A stretch of DNA of 64,000 nucleotides from Ursus arctos (taxonomy: Eukaryota; Chordata; Mammalia; Carnivora; Ursidae): contig NW_026622963.1 of NCBI RefSeq assembly GCF_023065955.2, positions 9,679,001 through 9,743,000 on the forward strand, written 5' to 3'. The notes under the pieces are model-generated. The model saw only the letters and a list, made by a program, of their open reading frames with translations. It was not told the DNA's origin and made no database searches. This document shows positions 9,830-20,844 of the stretch, piece after piece. Within the stretch, counting starts at the first letter, position 1; every line of letters begins with the position of its first letter. The position numbers and the translations under genes were made by a program.

Positions 9830-12800
9830 CTGCACCAGTTTGCATTCGCATCAACAGTGCACGAGGGTTCCTCTTTCTCCACAGTCTCGCCAACACCTGT
9901 TGTTTCTCATGTTGTTGATTTTAGTCATTCTGACAGGTGTGAGGTGATATTTCATTATGCTTTTGATTTACATTTCCCTGTAATTAGTGATGTTGAGCGT
10001 CTTTTCCTATGTCTCTCTCTTTTTTTTTTTTAAGATTTTATTTATTTATTTGATAGAGATAGAGACAGCCAGCGAGAGAGGGAACACAAGCAGGGGGAGT
10101 GGGAGAGGAAGAAGCAGGCTCATAGCGGAGGAGCCTGATGTGGGGCTCGATCCCGTAACGCCGGGATCACGCCCTGAGCCGAAGGCAGACGTTTAACTGC
10201 TGTGCCACCCAGGCGCCCCATCCTATGTCTCTTGGCCATACATATGTCTTTTACCCATTTTTACTTGGATTATTTGTGAGTTTGGGTGTTGAATTGTTCT
10301 TTATTTATTTTGGATACTGGCCCCTTATTGGCTATGTCATTTGCAAATATCTTCTTCCATTAAGTAGATTGTCTTTCAGATTTGTTGATTGTTTCCTTTG
10401 CTGTGCAGAAGCTTTTTATTTTGGTGTTCCAATAGTTTATTTTTGCTTTTGTTTCCCTTGCCCCAGGAGACATATCTAGAAAAATGTGACAGCCGATGTC
10501 AGGGACATTACTGCCTGTGCTCTCTTCTAGGATTTTCATGGTTTGAGGTCTCACATTTAGGTCTTTAATCCATTTTGAATTTATTTTTGTGAATGGTGTA
10601 AGAAAGTGGTCCAGTTTCATTCTTTTCCGTGTAGCTGTCCAGTTTTCCCAGCACCATTTGTTGAAGAAACGATCTTTTTCCCATTGTGTATTCTTGCCTC
10701 CTTTATAGAATATTAATTGACCATATAAACAAATCATGGGTTTGTTTCTGGGCTCTTTATTCTGTTCCACTGATATATGTGTCTGTTTTTGTGCCAGGAC
10801 CATACTGTTTTGATTACTGAAGCTTTGTAGTATCTCTTGAAATCCGGGATTGTGATGCCTCCAGTTTTGTTCTTTTTCAAGATCGCTTTGACTATTCAGG
10901 GTCTTTTGTGGTTCCATACAAATTTTAGGATTGTTTGTCCTAGTTTGGTGGAAAATGCTGTTGGTATTTTGATAGGGATTGCATTCAATCTGTAGATTGC
11001 TTTCGGTAGTATGGACATTTTATCAATATTTGTTCTTCTAACTCATGAGCATGGAATATCTTCCCATTTGTTTGTGTCCTCTTCAATTTCTCTCATCAGT
11101 GTTTTATAGTTTGCAGAGTATAGGTCTCTCACCTCCTTGGTTAAGTTCATTCCAAAATATTTTATTATTTTGGGTGCAATTTTAAATAGGGTTGTTTTCT
11201 TAGTTTCTCTTTCTGCTACTTCATTATTAGTGTATAGAAATGCAATGTACTTCTGTATACTGATTTTGTAGCCTGCAACTTTATTGAACTCATTTATCAG
11301 TTCTAGTAGTTTTTGGTGAAGTCTTTCAGGTTTTCTATGTATATAGTATCATGTCATCTGCAAATAGTAAAAGTTTTACTTCTTCCTTGTCAATTTGGGT
11401 GCCTCTTATTTCTTTCCATTGTTTGATTGCTGAGGCTGGGACTTCTAGTACTATGTTGAATACAAGTCGTGAAAGTGGACATCCCTGTCTTATTCCTGAC
11501 CACAGAGGAAAAGCTGTCAGATTTTGCCCATTGAGGATGGTATTAGCTGTGGATTTTTCATATATGCCTTTATTATGTTGAGGTATGTTCCCTCTAAACC
11601 TGCTTTGTTGAGGGTTTTTATCATGAATGGTTGTTGTACTTTGTCAAACGCTTTTTCTGCATCTATTGAAACAATCATCTGGTTTTTATCCTTTCTCTTG
11701 TTGATGTGATGTATCATGTCTTATGATATTGAGGTATGCTCCCTCTAGTATCTTGGTGAGAATTTTTGCATCCATGTTCTTCAGAGATGTTGGTCTGTAA
11801 TTCTCCTTTTTGTGGGGTCTTTGGTTTGGGGATCGAAGTAATGCTGGCCTCATAAAATGAGTTTGAAAGTTTTCCTTTGATTTCTATTTTTTGAAACAGC
11901 TTCAGAAGAATAAGTATTAATTCTTCTTTAAATGTTTGGTAGAATTCTGCTGGGAGGCAATCTGGTCCTGGACTCTTGTTTGTTGGGAGATTTCTAATTA
12001 CTGCTTCAATTTCTTTGCTGGTTATGGGTCTGTTCTGGTTTTCTATTTCTTCCTGTTTCAGTTTTGGTAGTTTATATGTTCCTAGGAATGCATCTGTTTC
12101 TTCCAGATTGCCTAATTTGTTGGCATGTAGTTGCTCAAAATATGTTCTTACAATTGTTTGTATATCTTCGGTGTTGGTTGTAATCTCTCCTCTTTCATTT
12201 ATGATTTTATTTCTTTGGGTCCTTTCTCTTTTATTTTTGATAAGTCTTGTTAGGTGTTTATTGATCTTATTAATTCTCTCAAAGAACCATCTCCTAGTTT
12301 TGTTGATCTGTTCTACTGTTCTTTTGGTTTCTATTTCATTGATTTCTGCTCTAATCTTTATTATTTCTCCTCTCCTGCTGGATTTAGGCTTTATTTGCTA
12401 TTCTTTCTCCAGCTCCTTTGTTAGGTTGTGTATTTGAGACTTTTCTTGTTTCTTGAGAAAGGTTTGTATTGCAATATACTTCCCTCTTAGGACCACCTTC
12501 GCTGCATCCCAAAGGTTCTGAGGAGTTGTGTTTTCATTTGTTTCCATGGATTGTTTAAATTCTTCTTTAATTTCCTAGTTGACACATTCGTTCTTTAGTA
12601 GGATGCTCTTTAGCCTCCATGTATTTGTATTCCTTCCAAATTTTCTCTTGTGACTGAGTTTCAGTTTTAAAGCACTGTGGTCTAAAAATATGCAGAGAAT
12701 AATTCCAGTCTTTTGGTACCAGTTGAGACCTGATTCGTGACCCAGTATATGATCTGTTCTGGAGAATGTTCCATGTGCACTCGAGAAGAATGTGTATTCT

Positions 12801-13444
12801 ATTGCTTCAGGATGAAATGCTCTGAATATATCTATGAGGTCCATCTTGTCCAGTGTGTCATTCAAAGCCCTTGTTTCCTTGTTGATCTTCTGCTTAGGTG
12901 ATCTGTCCATTGCTGTGAGTGGGGTGTTAAAGTCCCCTGCTATTATTGGATTGTTATCAATGTGTTTCCTTAATTTTGTTATTAATTGGTTTATATAATT
13001 GGCTGCTCCCAAGTTAGAGGAATAAATATCTACAATTGTTAGATCTTCTTATTGGATAGACCCTTTTATTATGATATAGGGTCCTTCTTCATCTCTTATT
13101 ACAGTCTTTGGTCTAAAATCTAATTTGTCTGATATAAGGATTGCCACCCCAGCTTTCTTTTGATGTCCATTAGTGTGATAAATGGTTGTCCACCCCCTCA
13201 CTTTCAATCTGGAGGTGTCTTTTGGTCTAAAATGAGTCTCTTCTAGACAGCATATCGATGGGTCTTGTGTTTTTATCCAGTCTGATACCATGTGTCTTCT
13301 GATTGGAGCATTTAGTCCATTTACATTCAGAGTAATTATTGAAAGATAGCAAATTAGTGCCATTGTATTTCCTGTAAAGTCACTGTGTCTGTATATTATT
13401 TCTGTTCCTTTCTGGTCTTTGTTACTTTTGAACTCTCTCTTCAC
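9830..13444 (-). pseudogene. L1 ORF2 remnant (endonuclease and reverse transcriptase)
   Basis: LINE ORF2 protein combines an N-terminal AP-endonuclease with reverse transcriptase. Open blocks survive at 13,049-13,444 (131 codons, the endonuclease N-terminus with 'ITLNVNGLN' and 'CCLEETHF'), at 12,575-13,012 (145 codons, with 'IIAGDFNTPL') and at 10,360-10,917 (185 codons, C-terminal region). The RT active-site FADD is encoded at 11,353-11,364. Frameshifts and stops separate these blocks, and a SINE at 10,017-10,220 cuts the C-terminal part. The lower boundary is approximate. Confidence 0.8.
10017..10220 (-). mobile_element. Can-SINE, ursid-type, 12-bp TSD
   Basis: Reversed ursid body 'agacagccagcgagagaggg' with 'catagcggaggagcc'. 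'tcctatgtctct' flanks it at 10,005-10,016 and 10,221-10,232 without mismatch. It disrupts the L1 ORF2 remnant and therefore postdates it. Confidence 0.95.
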
Positions 13445-13470
13445 TCAAAGGATCCCCTTTAATATTTCTT

Positions 13471-13674
13471 TTTTTTTTAAGATCTTATTTATTTATTTAT
13501 TTGAGAGAGAGCACACAAGAGAAAGCATGAGTGGGGGGAGGGGCAGAAGGAGAGGGAGAAGCAGGTTCCCTGCTGAGCAGGGAGCCCCTTGCGGGTCTGG
13601 ATCTCAGGACCTTGGGGTCATGACCTGAGCTGAAGGCAGACTCTTGACCAGACTGAGCCACCCAGATGCCCCCT
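13471..13674 (-). mobile_element. Can-SINE at the L1 ORF1-ORF2 junction
   Basis: Reversed copy with 'gcaggttccctgctgagcagg' and 'tgagccacccagatgccc'. The direct repeat 'ccccttaatatttctt' follows it at 13,675-13,690. A one-T-longer version precedes it at 13,454-13,470. Confidence 0.93.
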
Positions 13675-13689
13675 CCCCTTAATATTTCT

Positions 13690-14640
13690 TGCATGGCTGG
13701 TTTAGTGATCACAAATTCTTTTGGTTTCTGTTTGTTCTGGAAGCTCTTTATCTCTCCTTTCATTCTGAATGGCAGCCTTGCTGAATAAAGTATCTTGGCT
13801 GCATATTTTTCTCATTTAGCACCCTGAATATATCATGCCAGTCAATTCTGGCCTGCCAGGTCTCTGTGGACAGGTCTGCTGCCAGCCTAATGTTTCTACC
13901 TTTATAGGTTATAGCTCTTGTCCCGAGCTGCCTTCAGGATTTTCTCTTTATCTCTGAAATTTGCAAGCTTCACTATTATATGTTGAGGTGTGGCCTATTT
14001 TTGTTGATTTTGAGGAGGGTTCTCTGTGCCTCCTGGACTTGAATGCCTGTTTCCTTCCCCAGATTAGGGAAGTTCTCAGCTGTAATTTGTTCAAATAAAC
14101 CTTCTCTCTCGGGGCACCTGAATGGCTCAGTTGTTGAGCATCTGTCTTCGGCTCAGGTCATGAGCTCAGGGTCCTAGGATCGAGCCCTGCGTCTGGCTCC
14201 CTTCTCAGTAGGAAACCTGCTTCTCCCTCTCCCACTCCCCCTGCTTGTGTTCCCTCTCTCACTGTCTCTCTATCTGTCAAATAAGTAAATAAAATCTTTA
14301 AAAAAAAAAAAAACTTCTTTCTCTCTTCCTTCTTCTGGGACCCAAATTATTCTAATATCGTTTCACTGATTATGGTATCGCTGATCTCTTGAATCCTCCC
14401 TTCGTGATCCAGTAGTTTTTTATCTCTCTTTTTCTCTACTTCCTTATTCTCCATCATTTTGTCTTCTATATCACTGACTCTGTCTTCTGCTATCCTAGCA
14501 GTTAGAGCCTCCATTTTTTATTGCATCTCAGTAATAGCCTTTTGATTTCAACCTGATTATATTTTAAATCTTTTCTTTCTCCAGTAATGGATTCTCTAGT
14601 GTCTTCTATGCTTTTTTCAAGCCCAGCTAGTATTTTATAA
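13690..14640 (-). pseudogene. L1 ORF1 remnant
   Basis: ORF1 encodes the L1 RNA-binding chaperone. The position between 5'UTR and ORF2 and the similarity to the ORF1 region of the adjacent older L1 support this. The plus-strand text 'ctctgtgcctcctggacttg' at about 14,021 parallels 'ctcagtgcctcctggatctg' at about 18,441. No long open frame remains. A SINE at 14,111-14,312 interrupts it. Confidence 0.55.
14111..14312 (+). mobile_element. Can-SINE in L1 ORF1 remnant
   Basis: 'ggggcacctgaatggctcag' at the head and AAATAAGTAAATAAAATCTTT plus A-run at the tail. 'cttctctctc' precedes and 'cttctttctctc' follows, an imperfect target duplication. Confidence 0.92.
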
Positions 14641-16185
14641 TCATTGTTTTGAATTCTAATTCCTGCATCTTACTTGTATCCATATTGATTGAATCCCTGG
14701 CAGTGAGTACTGCCTCCTGTTCTCTCTTTTGGGGTGAATTTTTCCATCTCATCATTATGTCCAGAAAAGAAGAGATGAAAGAGAGAGAAAATACAAAAAT
14801 AACAACAAGACACCGGAAAAATATACACTAAACAAATCAGAAGAAACAGAAACCCCCCCCCCCAAAAAAAAAAAGAGAGAGAGAGAGAGAAATCAAACAA
14901 GAAGTAGAACAGAACAATAAACTAGATTCTGGGTGTATTTTGGTCTGTTTGTTAGAAGAAACTAGATCCCAAAATAGGAGAACAAGAAAAACTTACACAA
15001 AAATAAAATTAAATACAATGTAAGGGAGCCAAAAATGAAAAAAATATATATAAAATGTAAATGTAAAAATGAAAATTTAAAAAAAGACTTAAAAAAGAAT
15101 TGATAAAATAAGAAAATAGCTGAAAAGGAAAAAACATAAAACTGAAAGACTAAAAAATAATAAGAAAAAAACCATGAATGCTATATACTGTTTTCCCCAA
15201 GAGCTGAAGTTTTGCAAATCTCTTTGATCAGTAAATTTGATATTAGCTGATGTTTCTGCTGGTCTTCTGGGGGAGGGACCTGTTGCGCTGATTCGCAGGT
15301 ATCTTTCCCAGGGTGGAACTGCACACCCCTTGCCAGGATGCCAGGCTCAGTGTAAGTGACTCCCTCAGATCGCACTATGTGGCTGTTTTGCTCCCTGAAG
15401 GCTTTCAGCACCAGTTGGGGGGGGTGGGGGATGAAAATGGTGGCACCCCGATCTGCAGCCCCCCCTCTCCAGTGAGCCCTCACCGAAAAGCAGTCAATCA
15501 CTCTTATCTCCCTGGCTTCCGTCAGCACTCTGTGTTCACCTAGCCTGTGACCCAGCGCTTCTATTTCAGTCACACATCCTGCTTCTAGTGTCCAAACCCT
15601 GCAGACTCCTGTGGCCCACACCTGTGCTCTTCCTCCCAGAAGAGGGAGGGGGGTTTCGCTGCAGTGCTGCCTCTTGCTGGGCTTCTGCTTGGAGAGCAGT
15701 CACCCCACACTGCCTCGGTTAGCAGTTTATGGCAACACGGAGTGGAAAGTTGGTGCCTAGGTTCACTGTTTGCAGATGGCTTCCCCGCTCTGACGCTTGG
15801 GGACTCTGCGCACTCAGGCACCCCCATTCTTTTTGTGACCCCAGGGATCCGGAGATCACACTGTCCCACCTGGGATTCCACCCCACATCGCCCCCTGAGC
15901 ACCTTTCAGGCAAACTTCTAAAAGTTGGATTTTGCATGCTGCTTATAATACTTTCTGGAACCTGGCTTATGAAGGCTCCCTCCCCCCGTGGTTTATCTTC
16001 TGATATATTGTTTCAGATTTATATCTCTGCAACTCCTACCGTGCAGAATTGTAGAATTGCGGCAAATTTTTTTCTCCAGTTAATTTCACAGGTATTCGGA
16101 AAGATTTGATAACTCTCTGGCTGAATTCCAGGGACCAGATTAAATTAGGGTCTCCTACTCTTCCGCCATCTTAACTCCTCCCCCT
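14640..16185 (-). promoter_or_regulatory. L1 5'UTR with internal promoter region
   Basis: The 5' part of the L1 has an inner region that is A-rich on the plus strand (14,750-15,175, including a C-run and (GA)n near 14,853-14,890). Its outer region is GC-richer with several CpGs (15,180-16,180). In L1s the 5'UTR carries an internal promoter; activity of this old copy is unknown. Confidence 0.55.
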
Positions 16186-16405
16186 ATAATTGTTGTCCTC
16201 TTGTTGGATTGTTCCCTTTATGATTACATAGTGTCCTTCTTTGTCTCATTACAGTCATTTTAAAGTCTATTTTGTCTGGCATAAGTATTGCTACCTTGGC
16301 TTTCTTTTCACTTCTGTTTGCATGTTAAATGCTTTTCCATCCCTTCACTTTCAATCTGCAGGTGTCTTTAGGTCTGAAATAAGTCTCTAGTAAGCAGCAT
16401 GTATG

Positions 16406-16819
16406 TTTAAAAATATTTTATTTAGGGGCGCCTGGGTGGCACAGCGGTTAAGCGTCTGCCTTCGGCTCAGGGCGTGATCCCGGCGTTCTGGGATCGAGCC
16501 CCACATCAGGCTCCTCTACTATGAGCCTGCTTCTTCCTCTCCCACTCCCCCTGCTTGTGTTCCCTCTCTCGCTGGCTGTCTCTCTCTCTGTTGAATAAAT
16601 AAATAAAATCTTTAAAAAAAAATATTTTATTTATTTACTTATTTGAGAGAGAGAGTGAGCAAGAGAGAGAGAGCATGAGCAGGTAGAAGGGACAGAGAGA
16701 GAAGGAGAAGCAGACTCCTTGCTGAGCAGGGAGCCTGATGTGGGACTCGATCCCAGGACCCTGGGATCATGACCTGAGCCAAAGGCAGGTGCTCAACAGA
16801 CTGAGCCACCCAGGCACCC
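16406..16819 (-). mobile_element. Can-SINE (outer), split by a younger SINE
   Basis: The minus-strand SINE occupies 16,406-16,424 and 16,634-16,819. Imperfect host repeats 'taagcagcatgtat' and 'taggcagcatataat' flank it within the older L1. Its A-rich tail was the target of the plus-strand SINE described next. Confidence 0.9.
16425..16618 (+). mobile_element. Can-SINE, ursid-type, nested in another SINE
   Basis: 'ggggcgcctgggtggcacagcg' head and 'ctactatgagcctgcttcttcc' body. The 15-base repeat 'aaaatattttattta' flanks it exactly at 16,410-16,424 and 16,619-16,633, so it landed in the tail of the older opposite-strand SINE. Confidence 0.95.
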
Positions 16820-17178
16820 TCGTAGGCAGCATATAATGGGCTTTGCTTTTTCATCCATTCCATCACCCTATATCTTTCAATGAGCATTGAGTCCATTTAC
16901 ATTCAAAGTAATTATTGGTAGGTATGTACTTATTGCTATTTTGGTACTTGTTTTGTGGTTGTTTTTCTAGTTCCTCTCTGTTGCTCTCTTCTCTTACTCT
17001 CTTCTCTCGCAGTTTGTTGGATTTCTTTAGTGACGTACTTGGATTCCTTTCGCTATTTTTTGCATATCTATTGCCAGTTCTTAATTTGTGGTTACCATTA
17101 GATTTAAGTATAGCATCTTATGCATATAGCAGTCTATATTAAGTTGATGGTTGCTTAAGTTTGAACCCATTCTAAAAG

Positions 17179-17910
17179 TGATGAGGGAACAGAGGGCAAG
17201 CTGAGGACGGGGGCAGAGGCTGACACCCGGCAACACCCCCCCCCCATGGGATGTGCGTGGCATTCCTCAGGCACCCCTGGCTGCCCAAAAGCTAAGGAAA
17301 AGAAAAACAAATGGTTAACTAACAGAGATCGCAATCCTGCAAGACCTGAGTCTCCCTCAGTTTACACATGTCCTAGTTATTTACAAGGAAGAAGCTTTCT
17401 TATCAATAGCCTAACTTCCAGAGACCCATAATTTGGTTTCCTGGAGCCCTAACATTACCAATTCTCTCCATAAAATTGAGGGAGGCTGAGGCAGAAGGAC
17501 ATGTAAATAAAATGGAACTTCTTTTAAACCTGCAGCCCATTGACAAGGACATGTGATAGGAGGAAAGTAACATTCTCCCTGGAAGCTCCCAACTACCTTA
17601 CTGTTAACACCTTCTAGATGGTCAACAACCTTAACTTGACAATAGCAAGGCCTCCAGTGTCCTGCGAGTCTTCTTTAACATATGAAAGTACTTTCTCAAC
17701 CTCCCTTTTTCCTTACCTGCCCCAACCCCATGGTATACAATCAGCCACCCCTCACAACCCCGGGGCAGCAGCTCTTTCTGCCCACGGGTCCTGTCCCCGT
17801 GCTTTAATAAACCACCAATTTTGCACCAAAGGCGTCTCAAGAATTCTTTCTTGGTCGTTGGCTCCGGACTCCACCCCACTGAACCTCACCTATATCCCAC
17901 AACCTCATCA
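17179..17910 (+). mobile_element. Solo LTR of an endogenous retrovirus, complete, 4-bp TSD
   Basis: Starts TGATGAGG and ends CCTCATCA, a perfect 8-bp inverted terminal repeat with canonical TG...CA. It is flanked by 'aaag' at 17,175-17,178 and 17,911-17,914. Removing it restores the older L1 text ('cccattctaaaag|cactaaac'). Length 732 bp. A polyadenylation signal AATAAA lies at 17,806-17,811, which gives plus orientation. No internal retroviral sequence is adjacent, so it is the product of LTR-LTR recombination. A 4-bp duplication fits a gammaretrovirus-like (class I) ERV; the family is not named. Confidence 0.92.
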
Positions 17911-18059
17911 AAAGCACTAAACTTTTACTCCTGTCCCCACCATGTTTTGGGTATATGATGCCATACTTTAGATCCTTTTATTTTGTGAATTTCTTGACTG
18001 AATTTTGTAGATATACTTAATTTTACTGCTTTCATGCTTCCTACTTTTCTCCCCCCTAC

Positions 18060-18760
18060 TTATCATCTCTCCTTTCCACTCAAAGAATCCCCTTTAACAT
18101 TTCTTATAAGGTTGGCTTAGTGGTCATGAATTCCTTTAACTTTTGTGTGTCTGGGAAACTCTTTATCTCCTTCTATTCTGAATGATAGCCTTGCTGTATA
18201 GAGATTCTTGGTTGCAGGGGTTTTTTTTCTTTCAGCATTTTGAATATATCATTCCACTTCCTTCTGGTCTGCAAAGTTTCTGTTGAAAACTCAACTATAA
18301 CCTTATGGGGTTTCCCTTTTACATAACTGTTTTCTTTTTTTCTTGCTGCTTTTAAAATTCTCTATTTATTACCATTTTTTTGCCATTTTAATTGCTATGT
18401 GTCTTGGCGTGGACCTCCTTGGGTTAATTTTGTTGGGGGCTCTCAGTGCCTCCTGGATCTGGATGTCTGTTTCCTTGCCCTGATTCAGGAAGTTTTCAGC
18501 TATAATTTCTTCAAATACATTTTCTGCCTGCTTTTCTCTTTCTTCTCCTTCTGGGATCCCTATAATGCAAATGCTATTATGCATGGTGGTGTCTCTGAGT
18601 TCCCTTAATCTGTTTTCATTTTTTATTATTCTTTTTCTTTCTCCCATTTGGCTTGTTTTCCATTATTCTGTCCTCTATTCTGTTCTGCTTCTTCTAATCT
18701 ACTAGCTCTTCCATCTTGTGTATTGTAAATATCAGTTATTGAGTTCTTCATCTCTGATTG
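18060..18760 (-). pseudogene. ORF1 remnant of the older L1
   Basis: A 92-codon open stretch at 18,369-18,647 contains ORF1p signatures: 'LRELRDTTMHNSICIIGIPEG' is the RRM start, and a 'RRSTPRHIAIKMAK' segment is the C-terminal-domain start. The rest is frameshifted. The protein normally binds L1 RNA as a trimer; this copy is non-functional. Confidence 0.8.
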
Positions 18761-18765
18761 GTTCT

Positions 18766-18957
18766 CTCTCTCTCTTTTTTTAAGGTTCTATTTATTTATT
18801 TGACAGAGAGAGGGAGAGAGAGAGAGCAAGCATGACCAGGGGAGTAGCAGGCAGAGGAAGAAGCAGGCTCCCGCTGAGCAGGCAGCCCGATGCCGATGCT
18901 GATGCCGGGTTTAGAGACAAAGGCAGATGCTTAATGACTGAGTCACCCAGGCATCCC
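18766..18957 (-). mobile_element. Can-SINE in the older L1
   Basis: Reversed copy with a partly repeated 'gatgccgatgctgatgccgg' block replacing part of the usual head. 'tctgattggttct' (18,753-18,765) and 'tctaattggttct' (18,958-18,970) flank it with one mismatch. Confidence 0.92.
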
Positions 18958-19984
18958 TCTAATTGGTTCTTTTTCATTTTTTCTATCTCTTTATTGAGGG
19001 TCTCACTGAGGTCCTTCAATCTTTTCTCAAGTCCAGTGAGTATCTTTATGACCATTATATTAAATTCCCTATCAGGCATATTACTTATCTCTGTTTTGCT
19101 CTCTTACTGCAATTTTGTCCTGTTCTTTCATTTAGGACATATTCCTCTGTCTCCTCATTCTCTCTAACTCTCTGTGTCTGTTTCTAAGTGTTAGGAAAGT
19201 CCGCTACGTCTCCTCTTGCAAGTAGTAGCCTTATGAAGAAGAGGTTCTTTGGTACCCCATAGTGCAATATCCCCCGTTTACCAGAACCCGGCACTTTTGG
19301 GGTGTCTCCTACATGTGTTGTGTGTGCCCTACTCTTGTGGTTGAGCCACCTTTGCCTTTGGTCCAAATGTCTGCAATGGTTCTCTTTGCCTGCTCTGAGC
19401 AGGGCTTGGTCCCTGTGTTGTTAGTGGGCCAGTCTGGGGACACCCTGGGGTTGAGTTGAGTCAGAGCAAGTGTTTGCCAGAAATGCATTAGCACCAAACT
19501 TCGGGGCACTTTCCCTGTGTTGTCCCCTGAAAATCTTTCACTGGAGTGTGAGGCCTGCAGTCAGACCAGATATCTGCCCCCAGCCCACTGCTAAGGCTGC
19601 AGTTAAACTGTTGTATGGTTGTCTTCGCCCTTCCCCTGGGCAGGAGTCACTCTGGTGGGCTGCTGACCCGTTGAGGTGGCTTACACACTGCCCCGCTTGT
19701 GGCTCTGCTTTGGGTGGACTCCTGCTAAGGGGTACATGTTGGATCAGGCAAGAGAATGTGGGTGTGGGGTACGTGGTGTTAACAAGGTATGCACTGGTTT
19801 GTAGCTGTTTGGAAAATTCCTGCCCAGGGCATGTTGGATGGGGCAGGTCCACAAGAGAACATGGCTATTAGCAAGCTGGGTGGAGCGTGTACATAGTGCC
19901 CTGGTTCCCATTCCTAGGTGGAATTTGTTTTGCATGTAAAAGGACCACATCACTTCACAATAAGCAAAGGTAAAGCAACCCAAG

Positions 19985-20618
19985 TGCCCGTCAACAGATG
20001 AATGGCTAAACAAAACGTGGTATATACATACAATGGAATATTATTCAGCCTTAAAAAGGAAGGAAATTCTGACATATGCTACAACATGGATGAACCTAGA
20101 GGACATTATGCTGGTGAAATAATCTGGTCACAAAAAGACTGTATGATTCCACTTATATGAGGTACCCAAAATGGTCACATTCGTGTAGATAAAAAGTAAA
20201 ATGGTGGTTGCCAGGGGCTGGGAGGTTGGGGGGCAGGGGGAACGGAGAGCTATTGTTTAATGGGTATAGAGTTTCAGTTGGGAAGGTAAAGTTCTAGGGT
20301 GGATGGTGGTGGTGGTTGAACAATAATAAGAACGTACTTCATGCTGCTGAGCTGCACCCTTAAAAACGTTAACATGGGGCTGCTGGGTGGCGCAGGTAGT
20401 GAGGTGTCTAACTCTTGATTTCGGCTCAGGTTGTGATCTGAGTTCCAGGCTCCGCACTCAGCATGGAATCTACTTGAGAGTCTCTCCCTGTCTCCCTCTG
20501 ACCCTTCTCACACCCCCCCCCACATGCACACATACTCTCTTTCTCTAAAATGGATAAATAAAATCTTTTTTACAAAGTTAAGATGGTAAATTTCATGTTA
20601 TATATATTTTACCACAAT
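19985..20618 (+). mobile_element. L1M 3' end, interrupted by a SINE
   Basis: Plus-strand L1M 3'UTR: 'cagatgaatggctaaacaaaacg', 'gattccacttatatgagg', 'ggtggttgccaggggctggg', then after the SINE 'ggtaaatttcatgttatata'. It lies tail-outward next to the 5'UTR of the older minus-strand L1. Confidence 0.8.
20376..20572 (+). mobile_element. Can-SINE in L1M
   Basis: Diverged head 'ggggctgctgggtggcgcagg'; CT- and C-rich body with a C-run near 20,513; tail 'ataaataaaatctttttt'. 'cgttaacatgg' before and 'agttaagatgg' after form an imperfect TSD. Confidence 0.88.
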
Positions 20619-20624
20619 ATTTTT

Positions 20625-20826
20625 AAATATTTATTTATTTATCTGAGAGGGAGAGAGGTGGAGGGTGTGCATGCTTGGTGTAGAGGGGAGAGGGAGAGAG
20701 CATCCCAAGCAGAGTCCTTGCTGAGTGCAGAGTCCCAGGCGGGGCTTGATTCCACAACCCTGAGATCACGACCTGAACCAAAACCAAGACTCAGACACTT
20801 AACCAACTGTGCCACCCAGGCGCCCC
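20625..20826 (-). mobile_element. Can-SINE at the L1M tail
   Basis: Reversed copy ending 'gtgccacccaggcgccc'. Flanks 'tattttaccacaat' (from 20,605) and 'tattttaccataat' (from 20,827) are the L1M end duplicated at insertion. Confidence 0.92.
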
Positions 20827-20844
20827 TATTTTACCATAATTTTT

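Larger units (their letters stand above)
9209..16185 (-). mobile_element. Near full-length carnivoran L1 (dead), with three SINE insertions
   Basis: Read on the minus strand, the element begins near 16,185 with a G-rich start and 'caagatggcggaagagtagg'-like text. On the plus strand this reads 'cctactcttccgccatcttaac'. It continues through a GC-richer 5'UTR (about 15,180-16,180), ORF1 (about 13.7-14.6 kb) and ORF2 (about 9.8-13.45 kb). It ends near 9209 in 'ccagtatggttaacatacag', the reversed 3' end shared by carnivoran L1s. Length is about 6.98 kb including about 0.6 kb of SINEs. Both ORFs contain many stops, so it cannot be autonomous. No matching target duplication was found at the two ends. 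Confidence 0.88.
16187..19930 (-). mobile_element. Older L1, 5' half only, split by a SINE nest, a solo LTR and another SINE
   Basis: On the minus strand it runs from a 5'UTR-like region (about 19,930-19,200) through ORF1 (about 18,760-18,060) into the ORF2 endonuclease start. It stops abruptly at 16,187, where the younger L1 begins. The start of its ORF2 is homologous to 13,020-13,440 ('tgtccttctttgtctcattacagtc'). The 3' half is missing, unlike the usual 5' truncation of L1s. Inserts are at 16,406-16,819, 17,179-17,910 and 18,766-18,957. Confidence 0.75.

Noticed and set aside
10360..13444. Apparent multi-exon gene on the minus strand encoding nuclease and polymerase domains
   Set aside because: The fragments are the endonuclease and reverse-transcriptase parts of one L1 ORF2, broken by stops and a SINE.
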